Positions 15,601 through 22,956 of a DNA stretch of 64,000 bases are shown here, one piece after another. The DNA lies in assembly GCF_947492365.1 (NCBI RefSeq), contig NZ_CANLMB010000001.1:2160874-2224873 (forward strand). Reading direction: 5' to 3'. This stretch comes from an uncultured Erythrobacter sp. (lineage in GTDB: Bacteria > Pseudomonadota > Alphaproteobacteria > Sphingomonadales > Sphingomonadaceae). Each line of letters begins with the position of its first letter. Position 1 is the stretch's first letter. The position numbers and the translations under genes are program-made. Below the pieces are notes generated by a model. That model was not told where the DNA came from, ran no database searches, and saw only the letters and a list, made by a program, of their open reading frames with translations.

Positions 15601-17970
15601 GTCTGGGTCGCGGATGGTAAAGATGCCTAAAGGCAAATCTTGTGCGACGAGCTCGATCCGATAGGTTTGGCCTGCTTCTAGGCTAACCAAGAACACATCC
15701 TTGTCGCCGTAAGTATCGTCACCATCGGCCGGTCCAATTACTCCTGATATGGTCTGGCCAACACTAAGAGAACCGACACCATTTGCGGTTCCGCCGTCTC
15801 CAGGTTGATCAGCGAAATCGTCCGACACCTCTCCTCCAACCGTTATGAAGAAACCCGTGGCGTTGTTGTCTTCGTCGCTTTCATCGACGTTGTTCAAATA
15901 GTCGGTGACGACAATGACTGAAAAAGTCCCCGCGTTGAGATCCGTTGGGATAACAAAGCTCAGAGACTCGCTGACGTCGGTGCTGCCAGCAGCCAACGGG
16001 TTCGTCGGGTTCGTCGCGAGAAGCAAAGGCTCGTCGTCAATTACTAAATAGACGGCGGCAACGCTTGATTGCGCATCAGCGTTACCCGCGTTTGTGATGT
16101 CGACATCGACATCCACCGTTTCGCCGGGCGTAAACGTCCCGGCAACAGTATCACCCAGGTTCAAGATTTGATTGCCGACAGCCACTTCCGAGAACTCAAG
16201 ATCGGGAGCTTGTTCCTCCGTTACCGATAACGAGTACGAACCCGTTTGCCCTGATACGCCCGTACCCACTCTGACGAAAAAGTTGCCCGAGTAAGGGGCT
16301 ACGAAGGTCAGGGTTGCTGGATCGCCTTCACTGCTAAGCTCACCAACCCTATCAAACGAGGAATCTCGAATAGAGAAGATCGCGTCGGTTAGGCCATCGC
16401 TACCATCGACAACAAAGGTATACGTCCGACCCTCGACCAGAGAAACGATGAAAGCGTCTCGGTCGCCGAATGTGTCGTCATCAGAATCGTTGAGTCCGAT
16501 CCAGCCGCCGATGCTGCCTCCAACTCCAAGGATTCCTACGCCGTTGATCGTGCCGGTCTCTCCCAGTTCATCTGCGTAGTCGTCGGCGAGATTAACAAGG
16601 AACGCCGTCCCGTTGTTCAGCTCGTCAGATTCATCAACATCATTTCTGAAATCAGAGACAACGAGGACCGAATATACGCCAGCCGCGATGTTTGCAGGAA
16701 TTACGAAAGAGAGCGTCTCATTGGGGTCTGTCGAACCGGCATCGAGGGCATTTGTCGTATTGGTGTCTACAAGGATGTTCTCTCCATCGACCACCAAGTA
16801 AACCGCCGATGCACTGCCTGGGGCATCTCCATCACCGATATTTCGGATGTCAATCGTGACGCTGAAATTGTCGCCTGCCCCATAAAGGCCATTGACTGTA
16901 TCGCCCAGATCAATGGTCTGTCCGTCAACTTCGGTGTCAGTGATAACGAGGTCAGGCTCACCTGCGTCCTCAACGGTGATGAAGAAGCCTGTCCCGTTGT
17001 TGCTTTCGTCAGATTCATCGACATCGTTCAGATAGTCGGCGACAACGATAACCGAATAGGTCCCCGGCTCAAGATTGCTCGGCAGCTCAAACGAGAGATT
17101 CTCGTTGTCGTTCGACTCACCTGCATCAAGCGAGCCACTGGAGTTGGTATCCATAAGGATATTTTCTCCATCGACGACCAGATAGACCGCTGCCCTGCTA
17201 GACGGAGCATCGCCATCCCCCGTATTCGTCACTTCGACCGTTAGCGGCACCGTATCGCCAGGCAGGAACGTGGCGTTGACCAGTTCTCCCAAGCTTATGT
17301 CTTGTGAGCCTACATCAACATCGGTGATCTCGAGGTCTGGCTCACCTGCATCTTCGACGGTGATGAAAAATCCAAAGGCGTTGTTGCTTTCGTCAGATTC
17401 ATCGACATCGTTCAGATAGTCGGCGACAACGATAACCGAATAGGTCCCCGCCTCAAGATTGCTCGGCAGCTCAAACGAGAGATTCTCGTTATCGTTCGAC
17501 TCACCTGCATCAAGCGAGCCACTGGAGTTGGTATCCATAAGGATATTTTCTCCATCGACGACCAGATAGACCGCTGCCCTGCTAGACGGAGCATCGCCAT
17601 CCCCCGTGTTCGTCACTTCGACCGTTAGCGGCACCGTATCGCCCGGTGCGAACGCATCGTTTACGAACTCTGCAAAGCTAATATCCTGAGAGCCGACATC
17701 AGCGTCAGTAATCTCAAGGTCGGGCTGGCCCGCCTCGGGATCTGGCCGTACGACAGCTCCTAGCTGCTGCATCACTTTCCAGGCGGTTGCATCCCCAAAC
17801 AAGTGAGGAAAGCCGTCACCAAGATACCAGCCAAATTCATCAAAAAAACTGATCTCCCATCCTTGTCTGCCCTCTTGCGAACCCCTGTGATCATAAGAGA
17901 CCTCGGCAACGAGTCGGTCGGAATGGGGCCAGTGAAGAAGGCCTGTGATGTTAGTGTCTAGTAGGCTCAT
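12616..17970 (-). CDS. Very large CARDB/PPC/RTX surface or secreted protein
   Basis: The 1784-residue acidic protein is modular. Three CARDB-type Ig-like repeats cover about residues 80-460, a PPC domain 460-586, a fourth CARDB 588-710 and two more PPC domains 712-977. A helical region with a Gly-rich zipper lies at 990-1125, and a segment of Ca-binding-protein type (WYLETYPDAREAL) near 1170. A CAP-like domain covers about 1223-1400, RTX nonapeptides (LYGFDGDDLLFG, LIGGLGNDGFSGG) about 1417-1470, and EF-like DINGDGDVDHV about 1560. RTX repeats with no signal peptide point to type I secretion. No ABC/HlyD genes lie nearby, so it would need a transporter encoded elsewhere. MSLLDTNI at 17970 is the chosen start; the frame stays open to 18081. 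A role in adhesion or the matrix is inferred. Confidence 0.8.
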   Translation of the reverse strand: MSLLDTNITGLLHWPHSDRLVAEVSYDHRGSQEGRQGWEISFFDEFGWYLGDGFPHLFGDATAWKVMQQLGAVVRPDPEAGQPDLEITDADVGSQDISFAEFVNDAFAPGDTVPLTVEVTNTGDGDAPSSRAAVYLVVDGENILMDTNSSGSLDAGESNDNENLSFELPSNLEAGTYSVIVVADYLNDVDESDESNNAFGFFITVEDAGEPDLEITDVDVGSQDISLGELVNATFLPGDTVPLTVEVTNTGDGDAPSSRAAVYLVVDGENILMDTNSSGSLDAGESNDNENLSFELPSNLEPGTYSVIVVADYLNDVDESDESNNGTGFFITVEDAGEPDLVITDTEVDGQTIDLGDTVNGLYGAGDNFSVTIDIRNIGDGDAPGSASAVYLVVDGENILVDTNTTNALDAGSTDPNETLSFVIPANIAAGVYSVLVVSDFRNDVDESDELNNGTAFLVNLADDYADELGETGTINGVGILGVGGSIGGWIGLNDSDDDTFGDRDAFIVSLVEGRTYTFVVDGSDGLTDAIFSIRDSSFDRVGELSSEGDPATLTFVAPYSGNFFVRVGTGVSGQTGSYSLSVTEEQAPDLEFSEVAVGNQILNLGDTVAGTFTPGETVDVDVDITNAGNADAQSSVAAVYLVIDDEPLLLATNPTNPLAAGSTDVSESLSFVIPTDLNAGTFSVIVVTDYLNNVDESDEDNNATGFFITVGGEVSDDFADQPGDGGTANGVGSLSVGQTISGVIGPADGDDTYGDKDVFLVSLEAGQTYRIELVAQDLPLGIFTIRDPDDFSNVLQVSRIGSTTSTEFTVDVSGDYWIRVGTGGEPTDQGSYELSVENISSGQSDDPTEPDPPADDYADTPSDGGSVNGIPTLNLGNSIIGSIEIAGDKDVIAVELVAGRTYQFSVVGEARGAEGALQSLFITIRNPDDFHEIEDQGSGLAQAVVTFEAEDTGTFFVRIGAGSAGGSGGYRLTVADLGDTAPNDTGGGDPPVDVVDEATAELLEILTKSVLNLASPETWQALVAVTVKMDDVEFERFARKIVDLEIGGTIPVLDASDVGLDVLFAVQSAPEGQGAREGIGQLFESLFEAAAGFVGARAGSILGAAAGSLGGVTGGVVGYWAGAAIGGILASEVFYTEGLREQARELGYFLYDTASAALSQSEQAQAEIGFDLDEAEIVRLDEAWYLETYPDAREALENGTAGSAYAHFLAIGVDLGYQPNEAQSIARAELAGQLTDNNPLALGNSAILTLDLGDYAGDGTSSAELAVANAFNTARGAIGNLDLDASLTAFASRKANDLVANFSDSAINFAFFEGNSAWAQAWSNGNLLSQQFRGMLEELLGEGVDSSRYSLFAVSSQFGDPEDVLARLQAQEGFNAAFENSDFDTIGIAEFGGLWVVILADREPDYQIESPGEDTLASTSQFGSDEFDVLFGGLRSSTLYGFDGDDLLFGSNEADLLIGGLGNDGFSGGANVDTVLVSGSRSEYTVTQRENGGFDLVGPDGMDSLVNVEFVQFDDELLRLLPGQGVSVDFSSTDPADYAAAMEMIRDFDGNDLGGDGAWLHIGSIDINGDGDVDHVLVNDAIGRFATVGTGPDGLVYFDDHSWAGETRVVGIYIDPLVESGEVVAGSDHDSQRRFQNDLQIENINGILGADDYDGDGEWEVYFSLTDGTAYLRAIMHEDGNIRYANYQSEAQVRDYLTSNGYDETTFGDWFNNGSQGATDTATFVFRPDDDEKQADQAPESLDFAALAAATNPSGSDIEMLFASRPVENQFRPFDEIQAEFFG
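16957..17724 (-). repeat. Tandem near-identical 384-bp repeat (CARDB modules 1 and 2)
   Basis: Two consecutive 384-bp units (about 17724-17341 and 17340-16957) encode CARDB modules of 128 residues. Their central 189 bp differ at only a few bases, so even the out-of-frame translations are almost the same. The third CARDB unit is clearly more diverged. This points to recent duplication or gene conversion, and the unit count may vary between strains. Confidence 0.85.
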
Positions 17971-18182
17971 TCTTCTAACATACAGAAAAATGAGATGCTC
18001 CCAACCTTGAATTAGCAAGGACAAGACCACGACCAAGCACTGCCATCGAAATCGACATACGATTACTTCATAAGCCTGCATATTCCAGATTTGACCGCAG
18101 TTGATTTAGCCGAAGGCCGACTGCTGCCAATCAGGGTCACCGCAGCGGAAATTCGAACAAAGATTTCGATTTCGTGGGGACT

Positions 18183-19376
18183 TCACCGGGCCAACTTTAG
18201 GCTGTCGAGATAGTCGGACCACCATTGCGCCATCTCGATGCGCTCCTTCCAATATGGCGAACGATTATAGGTTCCGCGCACGGCATTTCTGTCCTTGTGC
18301 GAAAGCGCGCGCTCGATAGCGTCAGGGTTCCACTTGCCCGACTCGTTGAGCAAAGAACTGGCCGTGGTTCTAAATCCGTGAGCGGTCATCTCGCTTCCGG
18401 CGAAGCCCAGCCGCCGAAGCGCCCCATTGATCGCATTTTCAGACATCGGGCGAAGCTTGGTGCGCGCCGATGGGAACACAAACTCAGAATGGCTTGAAAG
18501 GTCTTCCATCGAGCACAGTAGCTCGACCGATTGCCTCGATAGGGGCATCGCGTGATCATCTTTTCGTTGTTTCATTCGGCTGGCCGGAATGATCCAGATC
18601 GCATTTTCCAAGTCCAATTCAGCCCAGCGCATCTTGCGAACTTCGCCCGGACGCTGGAACACATGTGGGGTCAACTTGAGCGCAATCATTGTTGCTGGCT
18701 CGCCGGAATAGCCATCGATAGCCCTTAGAAGCTCTCCCAGCCGCGCTGCGTCAGTGATCGCAGCAAAGTGCTTCACAATCGGCGAGGCCAGTGCGCCTCG
18801 TAAGGCATGGGCAGGGTCAGCTTCAGCGCGTGCCGTCGCAACCGCATAGCGAAACACTCGGCTGGCAAACGAGCGCATCCGATTCGCGGTCTCTCGCTTC
18901 CCAGCATTCTCCACCTTCTTGAGCGCTTGCAGGACTTCTCGCGGGGTTATGTCTGCGATGGGAAGCTTACCAATGCTTGGACGCAGTTGATCCAGAAACC
19001 AGCGGTTCTTCGATAGAGTGGTGTTAGCTAAGCCCTCCTTCTCGCGTTTCTCAAGAAACTCCTCGGCCACCGCCTCGAAGCTGTTTTCAGCGCCGAGCTT
19101 TGCCGCCACCTTCTCTTCCTGCTTGCGCCGCGCCGGATCGATACCCAGTGCCAGTTCGCTCCGCGCCTCATCTCGCAAGCGACGTGCTTCCTTGAGGCTC
19201 AAGTCGGGATAAAGCCCGAGCGAGAGCTTCTTTTCCTTGCCAGCGAATCGGAACTTCAGGTTCCAGCGCTTGGAACCTTTCGGAGTGATAAGAAGGTATA
19301 ACCCCTTCTCATCTGACAGTTTCCAGTTCTTTTCCCGTGGCTTAGCGGCACGAATGGCATTGTCCGTTAGAGGCAT
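18183..19376 (-). CDS. P4-type tyrosine integrase of a genomic island
   Basis: The 397-residue recombinase begins with the DUF4102 arm-binding domain (LTDNAIRAAKPREKNWKLSDEKGLYL). A SAM-like core-binding domain follows (about 95-180) and then the catalytic domain. The catalytic residues are in place: Arg in RPGEVRKMRW, the HxxR box HGFRTT, His in LSHKDRNAV and the nucleophile Tyr in TYNRS. The gene is complete, reads towards the island and ends 806 bp before position 17377, well clear of other genes. Its start lies 195 bp from the 3' end of tRNA-Leu, the usual place for integrases that target tRNA 3' ends. Repeats between the two probably serve as arm-type binding sites. Confidence 0.93.
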   Translation of the reverse strand: MPLTDNAIRAAKPREKNWKLSDEKGLYLLITPKGSKRWNLKFRFAGKEKKLSLGLYPDLSLKEARRLRDEARSELALGIDPARRKQEEKVAAKLGAENSFEAVAEEFLEKREKEGLANTTLSKNRWFLDQLRPSIGKLPIADITPREVLQALKKVENAGKRETANRMRSFASRVFRYAVATARAEADPAHALRGALASPIVKHFAAITDAARLGELLRAIDGYSGEPATMIALKLTPHVFQRPGEVRKMRWAELDLENAIWIIPASRMKQRKDDHAMPLSRQSVELLCSMEDLSSHSEFVFPSARTKLRPMSENAINGALRRLGFAGSEMTAHGFRTTASSLLNESGKWNPDAIERALSHKDRNAVRGTYNRSPYWKERIEMAQWWSDYLDSLKLAR

Positions 19377-19424
19377 TGGGGGCCTTTCTCGTCAAAATCG
19401 GCATGAATTGCCCTACATTTGCTT

Positions 19425-19470
19425 GAGAAGCCCCCACTGAGGCCCCCAAGAGCCCCCAAGAGCCCCCAGC
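19425..19470. repeat. Short direct repeats between integrase and tRNA (likely arm sites)
   Basis: Four close copies of an AGxxGCCCCCA-like unit lie in a row, the last two exactly gagcccccaa spaced by 10 bp. They sit between the integrase start and tRNA-Leu, where tyrosine integrases bind arm-type sites next to att. Confidence 0.55.
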
Positions 19471-19571
19471 TGTAGACGAACTTTGACGAACGCCAGTGGC
19501 CAGAAACCAGCCCTAAATGGCAGATTTCTGCGGTTCTTTCAACCGCCAACGAACAGTGATGAATGAGTAAA

Positions 19572-19658
19572 TGGTGCCCAGAAGAGGACTCGAACCTCCA
19601 CATCCTTGCGAATACTAGCACCTGAAGCTAGCGCGTCTACCAATTCCGCCATCTGGGC
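19572..19658 (-). tRNA. tRNA-Leu (anticodon CAG)
   Basis: The 87-nt gene has a 7-bp acceptor stem (GCCCAGA/TCTGGGC), a D-arm with GGTAGACGC, an anticodon stem-loop CTAGC-TTCAGGT-GCTAG giving anticodon CAG, a long variable arm as expected for leucine tRNA, a T-arm with GGTTCGAGTCC and an encoded CCA end. The 3' end faces the integrase gene and is intact, so the island restored it on integration. Confidence 0.96.
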
Positions 19659-19874
19659 ACTCAATCGGAAACTCGCATTGCTGCGGTTCGTCGGGTAGGC
19701 GCGGGCCAATAGCGTCCGCTTTGGCCCTGTGTCAACGCAAACCTCGCGCCATTTCGTAAGACTGCGGTGAAGCCACACCAAACCTTGCCCAATGCGGCAG
19801 ATTGTCGCATGGCGCAGCGCATAGTCTCAACGCCAATCTCAACAGGCGCGTTGCCGCCTCAAGGGACCGATATC

Positions 19875-20843
19875 ATGACCTCAACCTCGCCTCTTTCTGA
19901 TCAGCTTGTCACCGTTTTTGGCGGCAGCGGCTTTATCGGCAATTACGTTGTGCAAGCGCTGCTGGCGCGCGGGGCGCGGGTTCGGGTGGCGAGCCGCGAT
20001 CCGCAGGCCGGTTGGGCGCTCAAGCCGCTGGCCAATCTGGGCCAGCTGCAGTTTGCCTATTGCGACATCACACGCGAGGACAGCCTTGCTGCGTCGCTTT
20101 ACGAGGCCGATTACGTCGTCAATCTGGTGGGCGATTTCACCGGCGATCTCGACATGCTGATGGGCGAGGCTCCCGGCAACATGGCGCGCATTGCCAAGGC
20201 GAACGGGGCCAAGCACTTTGTCCATCTGAGCGCGATTGGTGCCGATGCAAACTCCCCCACAGCCTATGCCAAGGCCAAGGCGCTGGGCGAGGGGCGCGTG
20301 CTCGACGCTTTCCCGAATGCGACGATCCTGCGGCCTTCGATCGTCTTTGGCGAGGACGACAGCTTCATCAACATGTTCGCAGGACTGATCGAGAACGTCT
20401 TCGTGCTGCCGGTCTTTGGCGGCGATGCGAAGCTTCAGATCGCCTATGTCGACGATGTGGCCGAGGCGGTTGCGACCGCGCTCGAAGACCCGGCTGCGCA
20501 TGGCGGACATACCTATGAGCTGGGCGGGCCAGAGCAGCTGACCATGCTCGAGATCAACGAGCGGATCGCGGCAGCGCAAGGGCGCGACCGGCGCTTCTGG
20601 CCGGTGTCGGACAGCTCCAGCAAGCTGTTTGCGCGGATCCCATTCACTCCGATGAGCATGGATCAGTACCGGCTGCTCAAGGCGGGCAGCGTGGTCGGTG
20701 AAGATGCGCGCGGCTTTGCCGATCTTGGCATCACCCCGCGCCCGCTGGGCCTGTTCCTCGACAAGTGGATGATGCGCTATCGCCAGTTCGGACGCTTTGG
20801 CCTGTCGAACGAGCGGGCCAAGGAGCGCGCGCAAAGGACCTGA
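19875..20843 (+). CDS. NAD(P)-binding SDR of the NDUFA9-like (complex I-associated) family
   Basis: The 322-residue protein begins with a Rossmann motif (VTVFGGSGFIGNYVVQAL, residues 12-28) and continues as an extended/atypical short-chain dehydrogenase. DYVVNLVGDF and HLSAIGADANSPTAYAKAKALGE follow, with the AYAKAK stretch in place of the usual YxxxK active site. ILRPSIVFGEDDSFIN and a substrate lobe complete it. This pattern matches proteins called complex I NDUFA9 subunit-like in alphaproteobacteria, where a structural role with bound NADPH in respiratory complex I is known for the mitochondrial homologue. The ATG at 19875 follows aaggga at a good distance, and the frame upstream to 19767 lacks coding character. 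The gene lies directly across from tRNA-Leu, divergent from it. Confidence 0.82.
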   Translation: MTSTSPLSDQLVTVFGGSGFIGNYVVQALLARGARVRVASRDPQAGWALKPLANLGQLQFAYCDITREDSLAASLYEADYVVNLVGDFTGDLDMLMGEAPGNMARIAKANGAKHFVHLSAIGADANSPTAYAKAKALGEGRVLDAFPNATILRPSIVFGEDDSFINMFAGLIENVFVLPVFGGDAKLQIAYVDDVAEAVATALEDPAAHGGHTYELGGPEQLTMLEINERIAAAQGRDRRFWPVSDSSSKLFARIPFTPMSMDQYRLLKAGSVVGEDARGFADLGITPRPLGLFLDKWMMRYRQFGRFGLSNERAKERAQRT

Positions 20844-21097
20844 TTAGGGCTGATCTGGACCGCGCATGTGGGGTTTTTGCAAAATCCTCACACCCCCGCA
20901 AAGGTCTGGATTCGCGGCACATTCGCGCGAATTGCGGCGCGAATGTGTAACCTTCCTGATCGGGAGGCCAGATCGGGCCACAAACCGGTAAGGCAATCAG
21001 ACGACGTTTGACGATTTCAAAGAGCGGCGCGCACCATACGCGCCCGCCCGCCTGTCGGAAAATAGCGCAGCGCCCGGCGCCCGCGAAAACCGCAGGC
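20844..21097. other. Spacer between convergent genes with a hairpin
   Basis: No gene is visible. An inverted repeat (cacattcgcgc/gcgcgaatgtg, 8-nt loop) at 20918-20947 could end transcription of both flanking genes, but no T-tract follows on either side. Confidence 0.45.
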
Positions 21098-21559
21098 CTA
21101 CGAGTCGGGCATGCCCTTCTTATTTCCGGTTCCGCCAATGGTGACTTCGGAACGGAAGCCCACGCCCGGCCCATTCTGCACAACTCGCATTCCAGTTCCT
21201 GGGCCAGTCTGGACCACACGGGTTCCTACAACGCTTTGACCCGGTGGAGCTTTCACCACAACTTCAGCTCCAACACCTTCGGAATTCTGCACGTCAAATC
21301 CGACGCCGCCATCACTATTCTCGATGTCGAGGCCTACGGAAAGCTCATCAGTTTCATCTTTCATCGGGGATGCCTCCTTCATAAATACAGCCCACAACGT
21401 GCCAAGTGCGCCGAGTGCGAGAAGAGCAACGCCTCCCCAAAGCCCAATCTGCTCATGTTCAGGGAATGCTGCCGGGAGGAAGCCACTGACAAGGGCTCCT
21501 CCTATACCTAGCAAGATACTCGAAACTAATACGGTTTTGTGGCTTGTCATCTGCCCCAT
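21098..21559 (-). CDS. Small two-helix membrane protein with Gly/Val-rich tail
   Basis: The 153-residue product starts with two transmembrane helices (VLVSSILLGIGGALVSGFL and LWGGVALLALGALGTLWAVF). A cytoplasmic or periplasmic tail follows, with repeated V-x-N-x-G/V-x-x-G turns (VGFDVQNSEGVGAEVVVKAPPG, RVVQTGPGTGMRVVQNGPGVG) that suggest a small beta-structure. I know no family for it. The ATG at 21559 (MGQMTSHK) or at 21550 is more likely than 21604, which would overlap the upstream gene. It follows the dienelactone hydrolase-like gene on the same strand. Low-complexity repetition within the tail is partly visible at DNA level. Confidence 0.6.
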   Translation of the reverse strand: MGQMTSHKTVLVSSILLGIGGALVSGFLPAAFPEHEQIGLWGGVALLALGALGTLWAVFMKEASPMKDETDELSVGLDIENSDGGVGFDVQNSEGVGAEVVVKAPPGQSVVGTRVVQTGPGTGMRVVQNGPGVGFRSEVTIGGTGNKKGMPDS

Positions 21560-21600
21560 GTAAGAATTCGCCGCTGCCCGGACAAGGCACCGGAACCCAC

Positions 21601-22491
21601 TCACAAATTGCCCGAATAAAGCTCCAGCAAATCGGCATAGGCCTGCTCGGCTGCGGGTTCGGCATAGGCGGGGCTGTCGGGCACGGTCCAGCCGTGATCT
21701 CCGGCATAGACCTCCACCTTGGCGGAGCGTCCGGCCTCTTCGGCGGCGGCAGCGAAGTCGTCTTTCACTTGCGGAGCCTGCGCGTCGTCATCCTGCGCCA
21801 CGGCGATCAGGAAGGCCGCCTCAGCGCGGTCGAGCGTGCGGTGCGGGCTAAGCGGGTCGTCTGCGCGCACCAGCCCTCCCCCGTGGAAGCTCGCAGCGGC
21901 CTTGATCCTGTCCGGCACCGAAGCCGCGCTCCAGACGGTGAACGGACCGCCCATGCAATATCCCTGAGTGCCGATCCCGCGCGACGTGTCGACGCTTTCC
22001 TGCGCATCTAGCCACCGCACTGCTGCCGCCGCATCGCGGCCAATCGCATCGGCGGTGAGCTTCTCGCGCCACGGGCGGACCTTGGAGAAGCCGTCGGCTT
22101 CGATGAACTCCGCGAAGTCGGCAAACTGATTCTTTGGAACGTCGCGGTAATAGGGGTTCATGATAAGAACCGCGTAGCCTTCGCTGGCGAGCCGGTGCGC
22201 CATTGCGATTTTGCTGTCGCGGATCGAAGCGATGTCGGGCCAGAAAATCACGCCGGGATGCTTGCCCTGCACGGGGGCGACCAGCACCGCGTCGATTGAT
22301 CCCTCAGACGTCTCGATCGCATGATAAGAGGCCCCGAAAAGTGGCTTTCCGTCTTCATCAACCATCGGGCCAGACATGACATCGTCGGGACCGGAGCAGG
22401 CTGCAACCATGGCCGCGCCGCCCGCAAGCACACCGAAATCGCGACGGCTTATGCTGCTGGCCCAGTCCTTGAGCTTTGCCTCATCACACAT
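21601..22491 (-). CDS. Tat-exported dienelactone hydrolase-like alpha/beta hydrolase
   Basis: The 296-residue protein has a twin-arginine signal (SISRRDFGVLAGGAAMVAACSG) whose end resembles a lipobox, so a periplasmic lipoprotein is likely. The rest is a dienelactone hydrolase fold with the triad Cys in GYCMGG, Asp in AQDDDAQ and His in GDHGW. The family hydrolyses lactones and esters, with carboxymethylenebutenolidase as prototype; its true substrate here is unknown. It follows the NfeD gene after 21 nt on the same strand, so it may share the SPFH-NfeD transcript. Periplasmic export of this enzyme class is less common than cytoplasmic location. Confidence 0.83.
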   Translation of the reverse strand: MCDEAKLKDWASSISRRDFGVLAGGAAMVAACSGPDDVMSGPMVDEDGKPLFGASYHAIETSEGSIDAVLVAPVQGKHPGVIFWPDIASIRDSKIAMAHRLASEGYAVLIMNPYYRDVPKNQFADFAEFIEADGFSKVRPWREKLTADAIGRDAAAAVRWLDAQESVDTSRGIGTQGYCMGGPFTVWSAASVPDRIKAAASFHGGGLVRADDPLSPHRTLDRAEAAFLIAVAQDDDAQAPQVKDDFAAAAEEAGRSAKVEVYAGDHGWTVPDSPAYAEPAAEQAYADLLELYSGNL

Positions 22492-22512
22492 AGACCCGCA
22501 TTCCTTTACTCT

Positions 22513-22956
22513 TCACACCGCTTCGACGATCAGCACCGCACCGTCGCTGCCGGTGATCCGCACGCTTGCGCCTTCAGCCGTATCCGGTCCGCGCGCCAGC
22601 CATTCGCTGTCGCCATGCTTCACGCGGCCAGTCCCGCCGGAGATCGCTTGCACCACCACGGCCTGCTCGCCAACCATCCGCATCCCGCGCTTGTTCATCT
22701 TGGGATCGGCCTCTTCGACCGGGTTTTCACGGATATAACGCCGGCCTGCAAAGACCATCAGGATCGACAGCACGGCAAAGACCAGCACCTGCAAGGGTAG
22801 TCCGATGGGAAGCGCCCAAGCGAGCGCTCCGGTCATCAGCGCAGCGCCTGCGAGCCAGATCAGAAACATCCCCGGCACAAGGATCTCTGCCGCAGCCAGC
22901 AGCAGGCCGAGCGCGAGCCAGAGATAGGGATCCTCGATGGTCGCCAGCCAGTCCAT
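22513..22956 (-). CDS. NfeD-family membrane protein
   Basis: The 147-residue protein has three to four hydrophobic segments in residues 10-75 (YLWLALGLLLAAAEILVPGMFLIWLAGAALMTG and following). A C-terminal OB-fold-like domain of about 65 residues carries the NfeD ending (GTGRVKHGDSEWLARGPDTAEGASVRITGSDGAVLIVE). NfeD proteins pair with SPFH/stomatin-like proteins to organise membrane microdomains. Here the pairing is exact: the start overlaps the stop of the SPFH gene by one base (TAATG), so they are translationally coupled. It is the short NfeD form without the ClpP-like protease domain. Confidence 0.87.
   Translation of the reverse strand: MDWLATIEDPYLWLALGLLLAAAEILVPGMFLIWLAGAALMTGALAWALPIGLPLQVLVFAVLSILMVFAGRRYIRENPVEEADPKMNKRGMRMVGEQAVVVQAISGGTGRVKHGDSEWLARGPDTAEGASVRITGSDGAVLIVEAV

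Larger units (their letters stand above)
6062..19600. mobile_element. Probable genomic island inserted at tRNA-Leu
   Basis: The integrase next to the tRNA-Leu 3' end, its likely arm-site repeats, a restriction system, an unrecognised lower-GC gene, a giant repeat-rich surface protein and a transposase-like scrap define an accessory block. The right end is the tRNA 3' part (core near 19572-19595). The left end is uncertain. I found by eye no second copy of the tRNA 3' sequence in the window, so the other att site may be degenerate or lie beyond the left edge. In that case the lasso cluster would be inside the island. Confidence 0.5.
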
